Assembly: GCA_017858735.1 (NCBI GenBank)
Contig: JAFMBH010000001.1
Location: forward strand, 124,001 to 188,000
DNA: 64,000 nucleotides
DNA from: Bacteroidota bacterium
GTDB lineage: Bacteria; Bacteroidota; Bacteroidia; Chitinophagales; Saprospiraceae
Direction of reading: 5' to 3'
Positions 21,134 to 30,929 of this stretch are shown here, one piece after another (positions within the stretch are counted from its first letter, which is position 1; the number at the start of each line of letters is the position of its first letter). The notes under the pieces are model-generated. The model did not search any database. It saw nothing but the letters and a program-made list of their open reading frames with translations, and had not been told where the DNA came from. A program made the position numbers and the translations under genes.

Positions 21134-22342
21134 ATGCGTGTTTTACAGTTAACTAAAAAAGTTCCTTTCCCGTCGAAAGATGGCGAATCTATGGCTATTC
21201 GTTCCCTAGCGAGTTCCTTAATATCGAATGGTGTATCTGTCGACTTATTGTCTTTAAGCACTAACAAACATAGATTTTCAAGTCAATTAGATGATTTAGA
21301 TTCAACTTTATATCGCTCCATTAATATGGTGGATATCAATACAAATTTTCATCCTATTGCATTTCTCATTAACTTATTGTCCAATATTCCTTATCAAATT
21401 AGCAGGTTTGTTAAGAAGGACTATGAGGTTAAACTGATTTCACTTTTAAACCAAAACAAGTATGATTATATCCTACTTGAAACTGTTTATTTGACGCCTT
21501 ATATTCCTGTTCTAAAAAGATATTCATCGGCAAAGATTCTTTTAAGAACACACAATATGGAATATGAAATATGGGATAGACTATATAATAGAGCAGATTG
21601 GGGAGTTTCTAAATTATTATATAAATGGCTGGCGTCCCAGATGTTTAGGTATGAATCTTTTCGACTACACGCTATCGATTATCTAATTGCCATTTCAGAG
21701 CGTGAACTATTAATGTTTAAGGCTTTCTATCCTTCTTTAAGTGGTAGTGTTGTTCCCATTACTTGGAATGCTTCAATAGAATGCTATCAAAAAACCTTAA
21801 AAAGGAGTAATCAATATATCAGCTTGTTTTTTATTGGTTCTTTAGACTGGAAGCCTAATCAGGAAGGTCTTCTTTGGTTTTTACATAAAGTCTGGCCAAT
21901 ATGTCATGCTAAATTTCCTAACCTATCATTTTATGTGGCAGGACGAAATATGCCCGATAAAATAAAGAAGATAACTTTAGACGGCGTGATTATGATGGGT
22001 GAGGTAGATGATGCCGTCGCATTTGTAAACCAACATGATATTGCTATTGTTCCATTGCTTTCGGGAAGTGGTATGCGTGCTAAAATAATAGAAGCCATGG
22101 CTTTAGGAAAAGTTGTTATTACTACATCCATCGGATTGGAAGGAATAGAAGCAAAAGATACCTACGATGTCTGTCTGGCTGATTCACCAGAAGAGTACGT
22201 AAACGTTATTCAGTTTTTATTAACTCATCCGGATCAAATGATGCAGATTGGTATAAATGCACATCATAATATAATGAATAATTATGAAAGTCTAACGATG
22301 GGGAAGAAATTACTTGATTCTTTAGATTATCATTTTAATTGA
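21134..22342 (+). CDS. Glycosyltransferase (GT4-like)
   Basis: MRVLQLTKKVPFPSKDGESMAIRSLASSL; FIGSLDWKPNQEGLLWFL; GSGMRAKIIEAMALGKVVITTSIGLEGI. Confidence 0.88.
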   Translation: MRVLQLTKKVPFPSKDGESMAIRSLASSLISNGVSVDLLSLSTNKHRFSSQLDDLDSTLYRSINMVDINTNFHPIAFLINLLSNIPYQISRFVKKDYEVKLISLLNQNKYDYILLETVYLTPYIPVLKRYSSAKILLRTHNMEYEIWDRLYNRADWGVSKLLYKWLASQMFRYESFRLHAIDYLIAISERELLMFKAFYPSLSGSVVPITWNASIECYQKTLKRSNQYISLFFIGSLDWKPNQEGLLWFLHKVWPICHAKFPNLSFYVAGRNMPDKIKKITLDGVIMMGEVDDAVAFVNQHDIAIVPLLSGSGMRAKIIEAMALGKVVITTSIGLEGIEAKDTYDVCLADSPEEYVNVIQFLLTHPDQMMQIGINAHHNIMNNYESLTMGKKLLDSLDYHFN

Positions 22343-23532
22343 TACCAGTGGTAATAATTAGTTCCATTTTTCTTGTCTTACTCCCTGCTCTAATGGTTTA
22401 TAGCTACTTAATTTTTCCTTTTATAATGAAAAGGTTAAGTAAAAAAAGACATGTTATTTTAGGAAATTCCTTCCTTCCCAAAGTAGCTGTCATCATGTCA
22501 GCTTATCAGGAGGAGTTTATTTTAAGAGATAAGTTAAATAGTTTAAAGGAACAAAATTATCCTATTGATTTACTTACGTTTTGGATAGCCTCAGACGGAA
22601 GTGTGGATAGAACGAATCAGATTATACAAGATGAATGTAAAAATATGTCCAATTGCCATGTTTTTATATACGATAAGAGGAGAGGAAAACCAACGGTGAT
22701 TAATGATTTGGTATCAAAAGCTAAAGCGTTTTACAACGATACTGAATTTATAATCATACTTACAGATGCTAATGTTATTTTTAAAAATGATTTGGTCACC
22801 TTTTTGGCTAAACCATTTATATTACCTGAGATTTCCCTGGTTGATTCAAAAATTGAACCACTTAACAAAGTATCAAAGGGAATTTCAATTCCCGAGAATT
22901 TTTATCTTAGCAGGGAAACTTTATTAAAACAAAACGAAGGAAAATGGAGGGGCTTATCAATGGGAGCCTCAGGAGGCTGTTATGCTATTAGATCAAATGA
23001 TTATGTTCCAGTACCAAAGGATTTTCTTGTGGACGATTTTTTTATATCTTTCCATATATTACTAAAAGGAAAAAAGGCTATTTTAAATCCTTTGGCTATC
23101 TGTTACGAAGAAGTTTCTTCTTCCATCGGCACAGAATTTAAAAGAAGAAGACGCATATCTGCAGGAAATTTTCAAAATTTAGTTTATTTTCTTCCCTTAT
23201 TTTCAATGAAACAATTACCTCTTTGGTTTGTATTTTTTTCACATAAAGTAATTCGATGGCTTGGCCCTGTGTTTGTAATAATTTCATTTTTGTCCTTGTT
23301 TTATTTAGCTTTTTATCAAGTTATTATATATAATGCTATCATTATTTTATCATTATTTTTAGTTGCTGTTTTAATTTTTGATAAATTTTTTGAGAACATT
23401 AACATACATTTGCCGTTTCTAAGAGGAGTACGATATTTTATAATAATTAACGCAGCTATATTATTAGGTTGCTTTGATTTTTTAAAAGGAATTAAAAATA
23501 ATGTCTGGGAACCAACAAAAAGAAATCAGTAA
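22339..23532 (+). CDS. Membrane glycosyltransferase family 2
   Basis: VAVIMSAYQEEFILRDKLNSLKEQNYP; IASDGSVDRT; EFKRRRRISAGNFQN; C-terminal TM segments. Confidence 0.85.
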   Translation: MIPVVIISSIFLVLLPALMVYSYLIFPFIMKRLSKKRHVILGNSFLPKVAVIMSAYQEEFILRDKLNSLKEQNYPIDLLTFWIASDGSVDRTNQIIQDECKNMSNCHVFIYDKRRGKPTVINDLVSKAKAFYNDTEFIIILTDANVIFKNDLVTFLAKPFILPEISLVDSKIEPLNKVSKGISIPENFYLSRETLLKQNEGKWRGLSMGASGGCYAIRSNDYVPVPKDFLVDDFFISFHILLKGKKAILNPLAICYEEVSSSIGTEFKRRRRISAGNFQNLVYFLPLFSMKQLPLWFVFFSHKVIRWLGPVFVIISFLSLFYLAFYQVIIYNAIIILSLFLVAVLIFDKFFENINIHLPFLRGVRYFIIINAAILLGCFDFLKGIKNNVWEPTKRNQ

Positions 23533-24658
23533 TTTTCAACTTGATAAGATTGAAGATGCAATAATTGATATCCGTGAGGGTAAAATAATTATTGTGGTTG
23601 ATGATGAAGATCGTGAAAATGAGGGAGATTTTATTTGTGCTGCTGAAACTGTTACCCCTGAAATTATTAATTTCATGGCTACTCATGGCAGAGGTCTGAT
23701 TTGTGCACCATTAGATGAAAGAAGGGTAGAAGAATTAGAACTTAACATGATGGTTTCTAATAATACTGCTTTACATGAAACTGCATTTACTGTTTCAATA
23801 GATTTAATGGGATTTGACTGTTCAACGGGAATTTCTGCTTATGATAGGGCTACAGGTATTAAAAAGTTAACCGATCCATCCATTGTTGCCAAAGATTATG
23901 CCAGACCAGGTCATATTTTTCCACTTAAAGCAAGACAAGGTGGGGTGTTAAGAAGAACAGGTCATACTGAGGCGGCCATAGATTTAGCAAGACTTGCTGG
24001 ATTTTATCCAGCGGGAGTACTCGTGGAAATTCTTAATCCGGATGGAACGATGGCGCGTTTACCCGAACTTTTTGAAATAGCTGAAAAATTTGAACTTAAA
24101 ATAGTGGCTATTCGTGATTTAGTTGCCTACCGATTAAAGATGGAAAGCTTAATTAAAAAAGAATTATCTTTTCCAGTGGATTCTCCTCATGGCAATTTTT
24201 TAATTACTGCTTACACACAAATATATTCCGGGGAAGTTCATTTGGCAGTAACCATCGGTAAGTGGTCAATTGATGAACCCGTTTTGGTGAGAGTTCATTC
24301 TTCAGTAACTCCTAATGATATTTTCGCTTCTTTATTCTCTGATAATTCAAGTCTTATTCACAAAGCCTTAAAACAAATTGCCAGAGAAGGAAAAGGGGTT
24401 TTTCTCTTTATGAGACCTAATGTTAAATCAGAGGAAGATTTTCTTGAAGATCTAAAAAATCTTGCTTCCCAACCAAATTATTTATCTGAAAATATATGGA
24501 AACAGGATATGAATCCAAGAGAATTTGGAGTAGGTGCCCAAATATTAAAAGATTTGGGTGTCTCAAAAATTAAACTGCTTACCAATAATCCTAAAAAGAG
24601 GGTGGCATTAGACGGATATGGCTTAGAAATTATTGAAAATATTGATATTGCAGATTAA
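23501..24658 (+). CDS. ribB: 3,4-dihydroxy-2-butanone 4-phosphate synthase fused to a degenerate GTP cyclohydrolase II-like domain
   Basis: RibB motif [39 protein letters not shown]-terminal half aligns to RibA but lacks its Zn cysteines. Confidence 0.85.
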   Translation: MSGNQQKEISNFQLDKIEDAIIDIREGKIIIVVDDEDRENEGDFICAAETVTPEIINFMATHGRGLICAPLDERRVEELELNMMVSNNTALHETAFTVSIDLMGFDCSTGISAYDRATGIKKLTDPSIVAKDYARPGHIFPLKARQGGVLRRTGHTEAAIDLARLAGFYPAGVLVEILNPDGTMARLPELFEIAEKFELKIVAIRDLVAYRLKMESLIKKELSFPVDSPHGNFLITAYTQIYSGEVHLAVTIGKWSIDEPVLVRVHSSVTPNDIFASLFSDNSSLIHKALKQIAREGKGVFLFMRPNVKSEEDFLEDLKNLASQPNYLSENIWKQDMNPREFGVGAQILKDLGVSKIKLLTNNPKKRVALDGYGLEIIENIDIAD

Positions 24659-25725
24659 AATTTAGGACAAAAATTATCATCGTTATTATATCTTCCCATG
24701 TAGGTTACCGTCAATTCAATGGCATTTCTTCTTCCTGAAATGCTATTAAAAAGATTAGATATTCCTGCGTCGTAAGAAATTCCAATTAATAATTCGTTCA
24801 GTTCTAAACCTAACAATAGAATTAAAGATTCAATTTTGGGATTATTGCCAATTACTATGGTTGGTCTCGCTGAAGCACCAAAATGAAGAGAGGTATTAGA
24901 AACATCATTCACTATCGTTCTAACATTCATCCCGGCCATACCAGTAAGATGGCTGCCTTGCTTTTGTGCTAAAACCCTGGGGTGAATCTGTAATTTTTCT
25001 GTAACAGGAATTTGAAAACCCCCGTGAACAGTATATTTTATCGGTAAAGGACTATTCGTAATGGAATTTACGAATAATAGGTTATTTTGGTAAAAACTCT
25101 GATTTGGTTTGTTAAAATGTGAAATTGAAGCACCTAAAAATCCACCCAGCTGATTATTTGTCATAAAGGAATATTGTATTCCTGCATTTAAATCGGAAAA
25201 GGCAAAATTATTTGAAGGCAATAACTCATTTGTTGAATCGCTGTAACCATCGGTCCCATTAAACTGATCATTAAAGGTAACATTACTATATCCTACACTT
25301 TTTTGGATAATACCCATCTGAAATCCAGCACTTATAAATTGATTAGTAGTGGGATCTAAACTTTTATGATATGCACCGGAAATATATATATTCTGTGTAT
25401 TCCAGCCAATGCTGGAATTTTTATCCTGCATAAACATAACACCTACTCCGGCTGCATCATTCAATACTTTACCATCATATCGAATAGGTAAACGTAAATC
25501 AAAACTACTATATAACGAAACAAAGGGTTCATTAAACTGATTATTACCTTGATTTCTATGTGCTACAGTGGCTCTGTAACTTCCTTCGAAACTACCGCTT
25601 AAACTTGGATTTAGAAAAATAGGTACATTATTATACTGAGAAAAATTTGGATCCTGACCCCAAAGGAACGTAATGATTAAACAGAATACGCTGGTAAATA
25701 TGTTAGCTTTTGTTAATGCCTGCAT
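24655..25725 (-). CDS. PorP/SprF family type IX secretion membrane protein
   Basis: QDPNFSQYNNVPIFLNPSLSGSFEGSYRATVAHRNQG signature; signal peptide. Confidence 0.9.
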   Translation of the reverse strand: MQALTKANIFTSVFCLIITFLWGQDPNFSQYNNVPIFLNPSLSGSFEGSYRATVAHRNQGNNQFNEPFVSLYSSFDLRLPIRYDGKVLNDAAGVGVMFMQDKNSSIGWNTQNIYISGAYHKSLDPTTNQFISAGFQMGIIQKSVGYSNVTFNDQFNGTDGYSDSTNELLPSNNFAFSDLNAGIQYSFMTNNQLGGFLGASISHFNKPNQSFYQNNLLFVNSITNSPLPIKYTVHGGFQIPVTEKLQIHPRVLAQKQGSHLTGMAGMNVRTIVNDVSNTSLHFGASARPTIVIGNNPKIESLILLLGLELNELLIGISYDAGISNLFNSISGRRNAIELTVTYMGRYNNDDNFCPKF

Positions 25726-25798
25726 GAAATATATTTGAAAAGCGCTAAAATAATGTTTAATTTTAATATTTGCATAACGGTAAAAATATAACTTTTAG

Positions 25799-25806
25799 TA
25801 TTTTTG
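25799..25806 (+). promoter_or_regulatory. Putative -7 element TATTTTTG
   Basis: TAnnTTTG match 7 bp upstream of ATG 25814. Confidence 0.35.
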
Positions 25807-25813
25807 TCCTATC

Positions 25814-26710
25814 ATGTCGCAACCCTCAGAAATTAAGAATTTTACCGGTAAAATTGAATTTGGAATTTGTCCATTAAGTGTTATTCCAATTCGCATTTCT
25901 CCCTCTCACAGGAGTGAGCTTATTTCTCAAATGCTTTTTGGAGAAATGGCAGAAGTTCTTGAATCCAAAGGTAATCATTGGCTAAGGATAATCTGTGAAT
26001 CTGATGGTTTTATTGGATGGGTAGAGAAAGACCAAATTCTACCTTTATCTGAAAGTACCTATTTGAAATATAAAAATAATTATGCTTATTGTTTAGAATT
26101 AATGCAGCCCGCAGTTGGTCCTGATTCTTTTGTTTCGATTACCCTTGCAGCACGTTTACCCGAATATGATGGTTTACGGTTTTCTCTTAATAAAGCAAAG
26201 TTTTCATTTACCGGTCAGGCTTTACCTTTCAATAAATTTAATCCGACACCAGAAATGATAGTTAAATTAGCAAGAAAATACCTTAATACACCTTTTTTAT
26301 GGGGAGGTCGGACTCCTTTTGGCATAGATAGCTCAGGTCTTGTGCAAATAGTATATCAAATGGTAGGAATTTCGCTTCCACGTGACCCCTTAGAACAAGT
26401 TAAAATGGGTTCGTCTGTTGAGTTTATAGAATTGGTACAACCTGGTGATATCGCATTTTTTGAAAATAGATTTGGTAGAATTGTCCATTCTGGTATTATT
26501 TTATCTGATAATCAACTACTTCATTCACTTGGTCAGGTAAAAATTGATGTGATGGATCATTATGGTGTTTTTGATATTAACAAAAACCATTACCTTAAAT
26601 CTTTGCGTATTATTAAAAGATTACTTCCTACTATTACTAAAAAAGACCCTATACCCAAAAGTGAAAACTTATTGAATGCTAATCAGTTATCCCTTGAGAT
26701 TATTCTATAG
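25814..26710 (+). CDS. SH3-NlpC/P60 (C40-like) protein with catalytic Cys replaced by Ser
   Basis: TPFLWGGRTPFGIDSSGLVQIVYQ; LVQPGDIAFFENRFGRIVHSGIIL. Confidence 0.85.
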   Translation: MSQPSEIKNFTGKIEFGICPLSVIPIRISPSHRSELISQMLFGEMAEVLESKGNHWLRIICESDGFIGWVEKDQILPLSESTYLKYKNNYAYCLELMQPAVGPDSFVSITLAARLPEYDGLRFSLNKAKFSFTGQALPFNKFNPTPEMIVKLARKYLNTPFLWGGRTPFGIDSSGLVQIVYQMVGISLPRDPLEQVKMGSSVEFIELVQPGDIAFFENRFGRIVHSGIILSDNQLLHSLGQVKIDVMDHYGVFDINKNHYLKSLRIIKRLLPTITKKDPIPKSENLLNANQLSLEIIL

Positions 26711-26750
26711 TAACTTAATTTCGGTGTGGACATTCAAATTACTTTTACAA

Positions 26751-28889
26751 TCAAATAGCGTGATAATAATAATCTTTAGATTTTTCTATTAAGATATTAC
26801 CATACATTTTAACCCAATGATAACTTAACCATGCACCGGGAACAAGATTTAAATCTACATGCCAGCCTAAATCGTCTACCCAATAACAGGTTATGTTCCT
26901 TGTTTTTTCACCTTTTGATACGGTACTGTCATTTTCAATAAAGTACAATGATTCCCCTGGGACTGTTTGGGCTTCTATTTTTAACCGATATTCCTTAGAT
27001 TGAGGTAATGTCCCTGGCATTTCAGTTAACCAGAAAATACCATAAGGAGGTATTATCAACGTATCGCCCTGATAAATATATGATGCTGATCCTAATACAT
27101 CTCTAAAATATTTTCCCTGCCATTTCTCAGGCAATTCCATTTTAATAATCATTTGAAAATCAGAACTAAAATTAGCCACTAATAGAAGATTTTTCTCTTT
27201 TAATGTTTTTTCTACACAAAACAGGCTATTGCTTTTTAAAGAGATTATCGTTTCTATCGCATTTCCATGAAGACAGTGGGTTTCTTTTCTTCGATTAGAC
27301 AGATTGGAGATAATGTTAAATAAAGCATTTTCAACAGTTCCTGCTTCCTCTCTTAATAAGGCTTTATCCCAGTCCATGAAAGGTCTGTGCAGCCAACGAT
27401 TATCTTCTCTTTTTTCGTCGTCTTTGAGATAATCAAAATTATTTAAGTGTCCAATTTCATCCCCTGCATATACTAAAGGAATACCTCTCATAAAAAAGAT
27501 TACGCCGTGTAATAGTTTAAAGCGATTTATTGCTTGAGATAATTCTTCTTTTTTATTCTCTATAAATGACTTTTGAATACCAATTAACGCGGCTGTACTT
27601 CCAGAGATTCTAGATTCACCATTCGATTTATCTATTTGAAAGGAGTAACCCTGAGCAAAACTATCTTTCCAAACTCCTGTGTAAAATGAAGAGCAGAATA
27701 ATCGTGTTTCGTGGCCATTCTGACCAACATCGGCGGCGTTCTGGTCGGATATTCCCCAACCTATGTCGTCATGACAACGTATATAATTAATCCAGGTAGA
27801 AGAATTAGGTATCGTTGGAAGTTTTGATAGGGTAGTACTTAACAAAACTGTATTTTCACAAGCTAATGCATGCCATAAGTGATTCATTAAAGTAGCATTG
27901 TAACCAATTTCGCAGGCTTTTCCCTCATAACCACCTGCTCCTAAGTATCTAATGATATCATTAGGTGCTACAATTGCTTCAGATTTGAAAAGGACACCGG
28001 GAGCTACTAAGTGTATCAAATATTTGTATGCCACTAAAAGCATGACCGCTTCTTCTTGATTCTGGCAATTTGTACCCATTTTTTTCCATAAAAAAGGTAC
28101 GGCATCCAGTCTTAAAACATCCACTCCCAAATTGGCAAGAAATAACATTTCCCCAAGCATTGCATTAAATACTTTAGGTTCACTGTAATTTAAATCCCAT
28201 TGATATTCGTTAAATGTAGTCCAAACCCATTGTCCAATTTCCTTTTGATACGTAAAATTTCCAGGCGCAAAGTCTGGAAAAACTTCCGGTAGCGTTCTCT
28301 CAAATTGATCAGGAATAGAGCGATCCGGATATAAATAATAATAATCCTTGAAACGACTTTCTCCTTTCAAAATACTCTGTGCCCATTCATGTTCCTTTGC
28401 CGTGTGATTCATAACAAAATCAATAGCAACGATTTGGTCTTCAGCATGCATTTTATCTATAAGAGCTATTAAATCATTATTATTTCCTAATTTGGCATTG
28501 ACTTTTCTGAAGTTTTTAACTGCATAACCACCGTCTGCCTGACCTTCCCTCTGTTCCAACAAGGGCATTAAATGAACATAATTAATCCCCAACTCTTTTA
28601 AATAGGGAAGGTGATTTTCCATTTTCTTAATATTACCTGCATATAAATCAACATAAAGCATAGTGGCAACCCATTTCTGATCCAAATGCCAATCTTTTAC
28701 TAACTCTCTCTTTTTGTCTATTTCTTTTAACGAATCCTTCCTATTTACATAAGCCGCATTTATGGTTTCTATAATGTCGTGTAAATCGCCTTCTGCTGAG
28801 TTTGGATAGAGTGTCTTGAAAATATATTGGAAATCTGACCAATATTCATTAGCTTTATTTCTAAGTGCTGGGTTTATTTTTTCTATCAT
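26751..28889 (-). CDS. GH13 alpha-glucanotransferase/amylosucrase-like enzyme
   Basis: VDLYAGNIKKMENHLPYLKELGINYVHLMPLLEQREGQADGGYAV; VDVLRLDAVPFLWKK; FKSEAIVAP; IRCHDDIGWGI. Confidence 0.88.
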   Translation of the reverse strand: MIEKINPALRNKANEYWSDFQYIFKTLYPNSAEGDLHDIIETINAAYVNRKDSLKEIDKKRELVKDWHLDQKWVATMLYVDLYAGNIKKMENHLPYLKELGINYVHLMPLLEQREGQADGGYAVKNFRKVNAKLGNNNDLIALIDKMHAEDQIVAIDFVMNHTAKEHEWAQSILKGESRFKDYYYLYPDRSIPDQFERTLPEVFPDFAPGNFTYQKEIGQWVWTTFNEYQWDLNYSEPKVFNAMLGEMLFLANLGVDVLRLDAVPFLWKKMGTNCQNQEEAVMLLVAYKYLIHLVAPGVLFKSEAIVAPNDIIRYLGAGGYEGKACEIGYNATLMNHLWHALACENTVLLSTTLSKLPTIPNSSTWINYIRCHDDIGWGISDQNAADVGQNGHETRLFCSSFYTGVWKDSFAQGYSFQIDKSNGESRISGSTAALIGIQKSFIENKKEELSQAINRFKLLHGVIFFMRGIPLVYAGDEIGHLNNFDYLKDDEKREDNRWLHRPFMDWDKALLREEAGTVENALFNIISNLSNRRKETHCLHGNAIETIISLKSNSLFCVEKTLKEKNLLLVANFSSDFQMIIKMELPEKWQGKYFRDVLGSASYIYQGDTLIIPPYGIFWLTEMPGTLPQSKEYRLKIEAQTVPGESLYFIENDSTVSKGEKTRNITCYWVDDLGWHVDLNLVPGAWLSYHWVKMYGNILIEKSKDYYYHAI

Positions 28890-28999
28890 GACGTGTGATG
28901 ATTCCTAATTTTTGTACAAAATACCATTTTTTAATTTAGCGGACAAATCGTAAATCAACTAGTAAATGAAAATAAAAAAAAATTAACTTTGACGAAAAA

Positions 29000-30019
29000 A
29001 TGTGCTATCGATTACCTGCGGAATGGGAAAAACAAGACGCCATTCAATTTACTTTTCCCCATGCTGATTCAGATTGGAAATTAATTTTAGAAGACGCTAT
29101 TCAAGTCTTTGTTGACGTTATAACCGCCATTTTACCTTTCGAAAAGGTAATTGTTGTTACTAAGGATATCACTAATACAAAAAGTTATTTCAAAGATTAT
29201 TCTTCACCAAATTTATTTTTTTTTGACATGGATAGCAATGATACCTGGGCAAGAGATCACGGAGGTATTACTGTTTCTAATGGTATGGATATAAAAATAT
29301 TAGATTTTACTTTCAATGGTTGGGGCCTAAAATTCGATGCAGAAAAGGATAATCTGATTACTGAAAAGTTACACTTATCCAATGCATTTAAAGTACCTAT
29401 GGAGAAAATTAATTTTGTTCTGGAGGGTGGTGCCATAGAAACCGATGGATTGGGTACTCTTATTACCACCCGTCATTGTATGCAGTCACCCTATAGAAAT
29501 CCTTCTTTTTCTGAGGAACAAATTAATAATTTGTTGTTTAAAAGTTTTGGAACATCCAATATTTATTGGCTTAATCATGGATATTTGGCAGGAGATGACA
29601 CAGATTCACACATTGATACCTTAGTACGTTTTTGTAATCCCTCCACTCTTGCTTATGTAAAATGTGATGACCAACAAGATGAACATTACGAGGCTTTGTC
29701 GAAAATGGAAGCAGAGCTGAAAAATCTGGTCGATATCAATGGGAATCCTTTTCATTTAGTTCCATTGCCATGGCCTGATGCTTGTTTTGCTGACGACGGT
29801 CACAGATTACCTGCTACTTATGCTAATTTTTTAATAATCAATGATGCGGTGATACTCCCTATTTATAATGTAAAACAAGATCAGGAAGCAGTTAATGTAT
29901 TAACCAGTATTTTTCCCGGGAGAAAAATTATTCCTGTGCTTTGCCGTACCTTAATTGAACAACACGGATCTTTACATTGCATTACTATGCAGTATCCAGA
30001 AGGATCTATCAATCTATAA
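29000..30019 (+). CDS. aguA: Agmatine deiminase
   Basis: MCYRLPAEWEKQDAIQFTFPHADSDW; NDTWARDHG; EGGAIETDG; EQHGSLHCITMQYP catalytic Cys. Confidence 0.93.
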   Translation: MCYRLPAEWEKQDAIQFTFPHADSDWKLILEDAIQVFVDVITAILPFEKVIVVTKDITNTKSYFKDYSSPNLFFFDMDSNDTWARDHGGITVSNGMDIKILDFTFNGWGLKFDAEKDNLITEKLHLSNAFKVPMEKINFVLEGGAIETDGLGTLITTRHCMQSPYRNPSFSEEQINNLLFKSFGTSNIYWLNHGYLAGDDTDSHIDTLVRFCNPSTLAYVKCDDQQDEHYEALSKMEAELKNLVDINGNPFHLVPLPWPDACFADDGHRLPATYANFLIINDAVILPIYNVKQDQEAVNVLTSIFPGRKIIPVLCRTLIEQHGSLHCITMQYPEGSINL

Positions 30020-30029
30020 TATCGAAACT

Positions 30030-30920
30030 ATGAAAAAAAATAGTATCAAAGTTGGCCTCATTCAACAAGCATCCAGCCATAAGTCTGGTGAAAATTTAGA
30101 TAAAATCATTCCAGAAATAAAACGACTGGCAGGCATGGGGGCAGAACTTATAACGTTGCAAGAGTTGCATAATAGCATTTATTTTTGTCAGGCTGAAGAT
30201 CCATCCATTTTTGATTTAGCAGAAACCATCCCAGGTACATCGACAGAAATACTAAGTAAAGTTGCCGCTGATAATAAAGTGGTCATAGTTTCTTCACTTT
30301 TTGAAAAAAGAGCACCCGGCCTTTACCATAATACCGCTGTGGTTTTTGAAAGTGATGGCAGTATTGCTGGTAAGTATAGAAAAATGCATATTCCGGATGA
30401 TCCCGCCTACTATGAGAAATTTTATTTTACGCCGGGTGATATGGGTTTTGAACCTATTCAAACAAGTGTAGGTAAATTGGGTATTTTAGTTTGTTGGGAT
30501 CAGTGGTATCCCGAAGCTGCCAGGCTGATGGCCTTAAAAGGGGCAGAAATTTTGATCTATCCAACGGCTATTGGTTGGGAATATACCGACGCTGAGGAGG
30601 AAAAAGAAAGACAATATGATGCCTGGTTTACCATACAAAGAGGTCACGCTATCGCCAATGGCTTACCCCTAGTTGCCATTAACCGATGTGGATTTGAACC
30701 AGATTGGACGGGAAATACAAATGGTATAACCTTTTGGGGTCAAAGCTTCGTATGTGGACCTCAAGGGGAAATCCTTTTTAAAGCGGATAGTACCTCATCA
30801 AATGGCTTTTTAGTGGAGATAAATAAAAACAGGACGGAAGAAGTTCGCAGAATGTGGCCCTTTTTTAGAGATCGCCGCATTGATGCTTATGGTGAAATTA
30901 CAAAACGTTACATCGACTAA
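30030..30920 (+). CDS. aguB: N-carbamoylputrescine amidase (nitrilase family)
   Basis: MKKNSIKVGLIQQASS; LQELHNSIYFCQ; KYRKMHIPDDPAYYEKFYFTPGD; ILVCWDQWYPEAARL. Confidence 0.93.
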   Translation: MKKNSIKVGLIQQASSHKSGENLDKIIPEIKRLAGMGAELITLQELHNSIYFCQAEDPSIFDLAETIPGTSTEILSKVAADNKVVIVSSLFEKRAPGLYHNTAVVFESDGSIAGKYRKMHIPDDPAYYEKFYFTPGDMGFEPIQTSVGKLGILVCWDQWYPEAARLMALKGAEILIYPTAIGWEYTDAEEEKERQYDAWFTIQRGHAIANGLPLVAINRCGFEPDWTGNTNGITFWGQSFVCGPQGEILFKADSTSSNGFLVEINKNRTEEVRRMWPFFRDRRIDAYGEITKRYID

Positions 30921-30929
30921 TTTCAACTG

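Noticed and set aside
26751-28889. Amylosucrase-like gene as part of a polysaccharide utilisation locus
   Set aside because: No SusC/SusD pair or sugar transporters adjacent; neighbours are NlpC-like and aguA.
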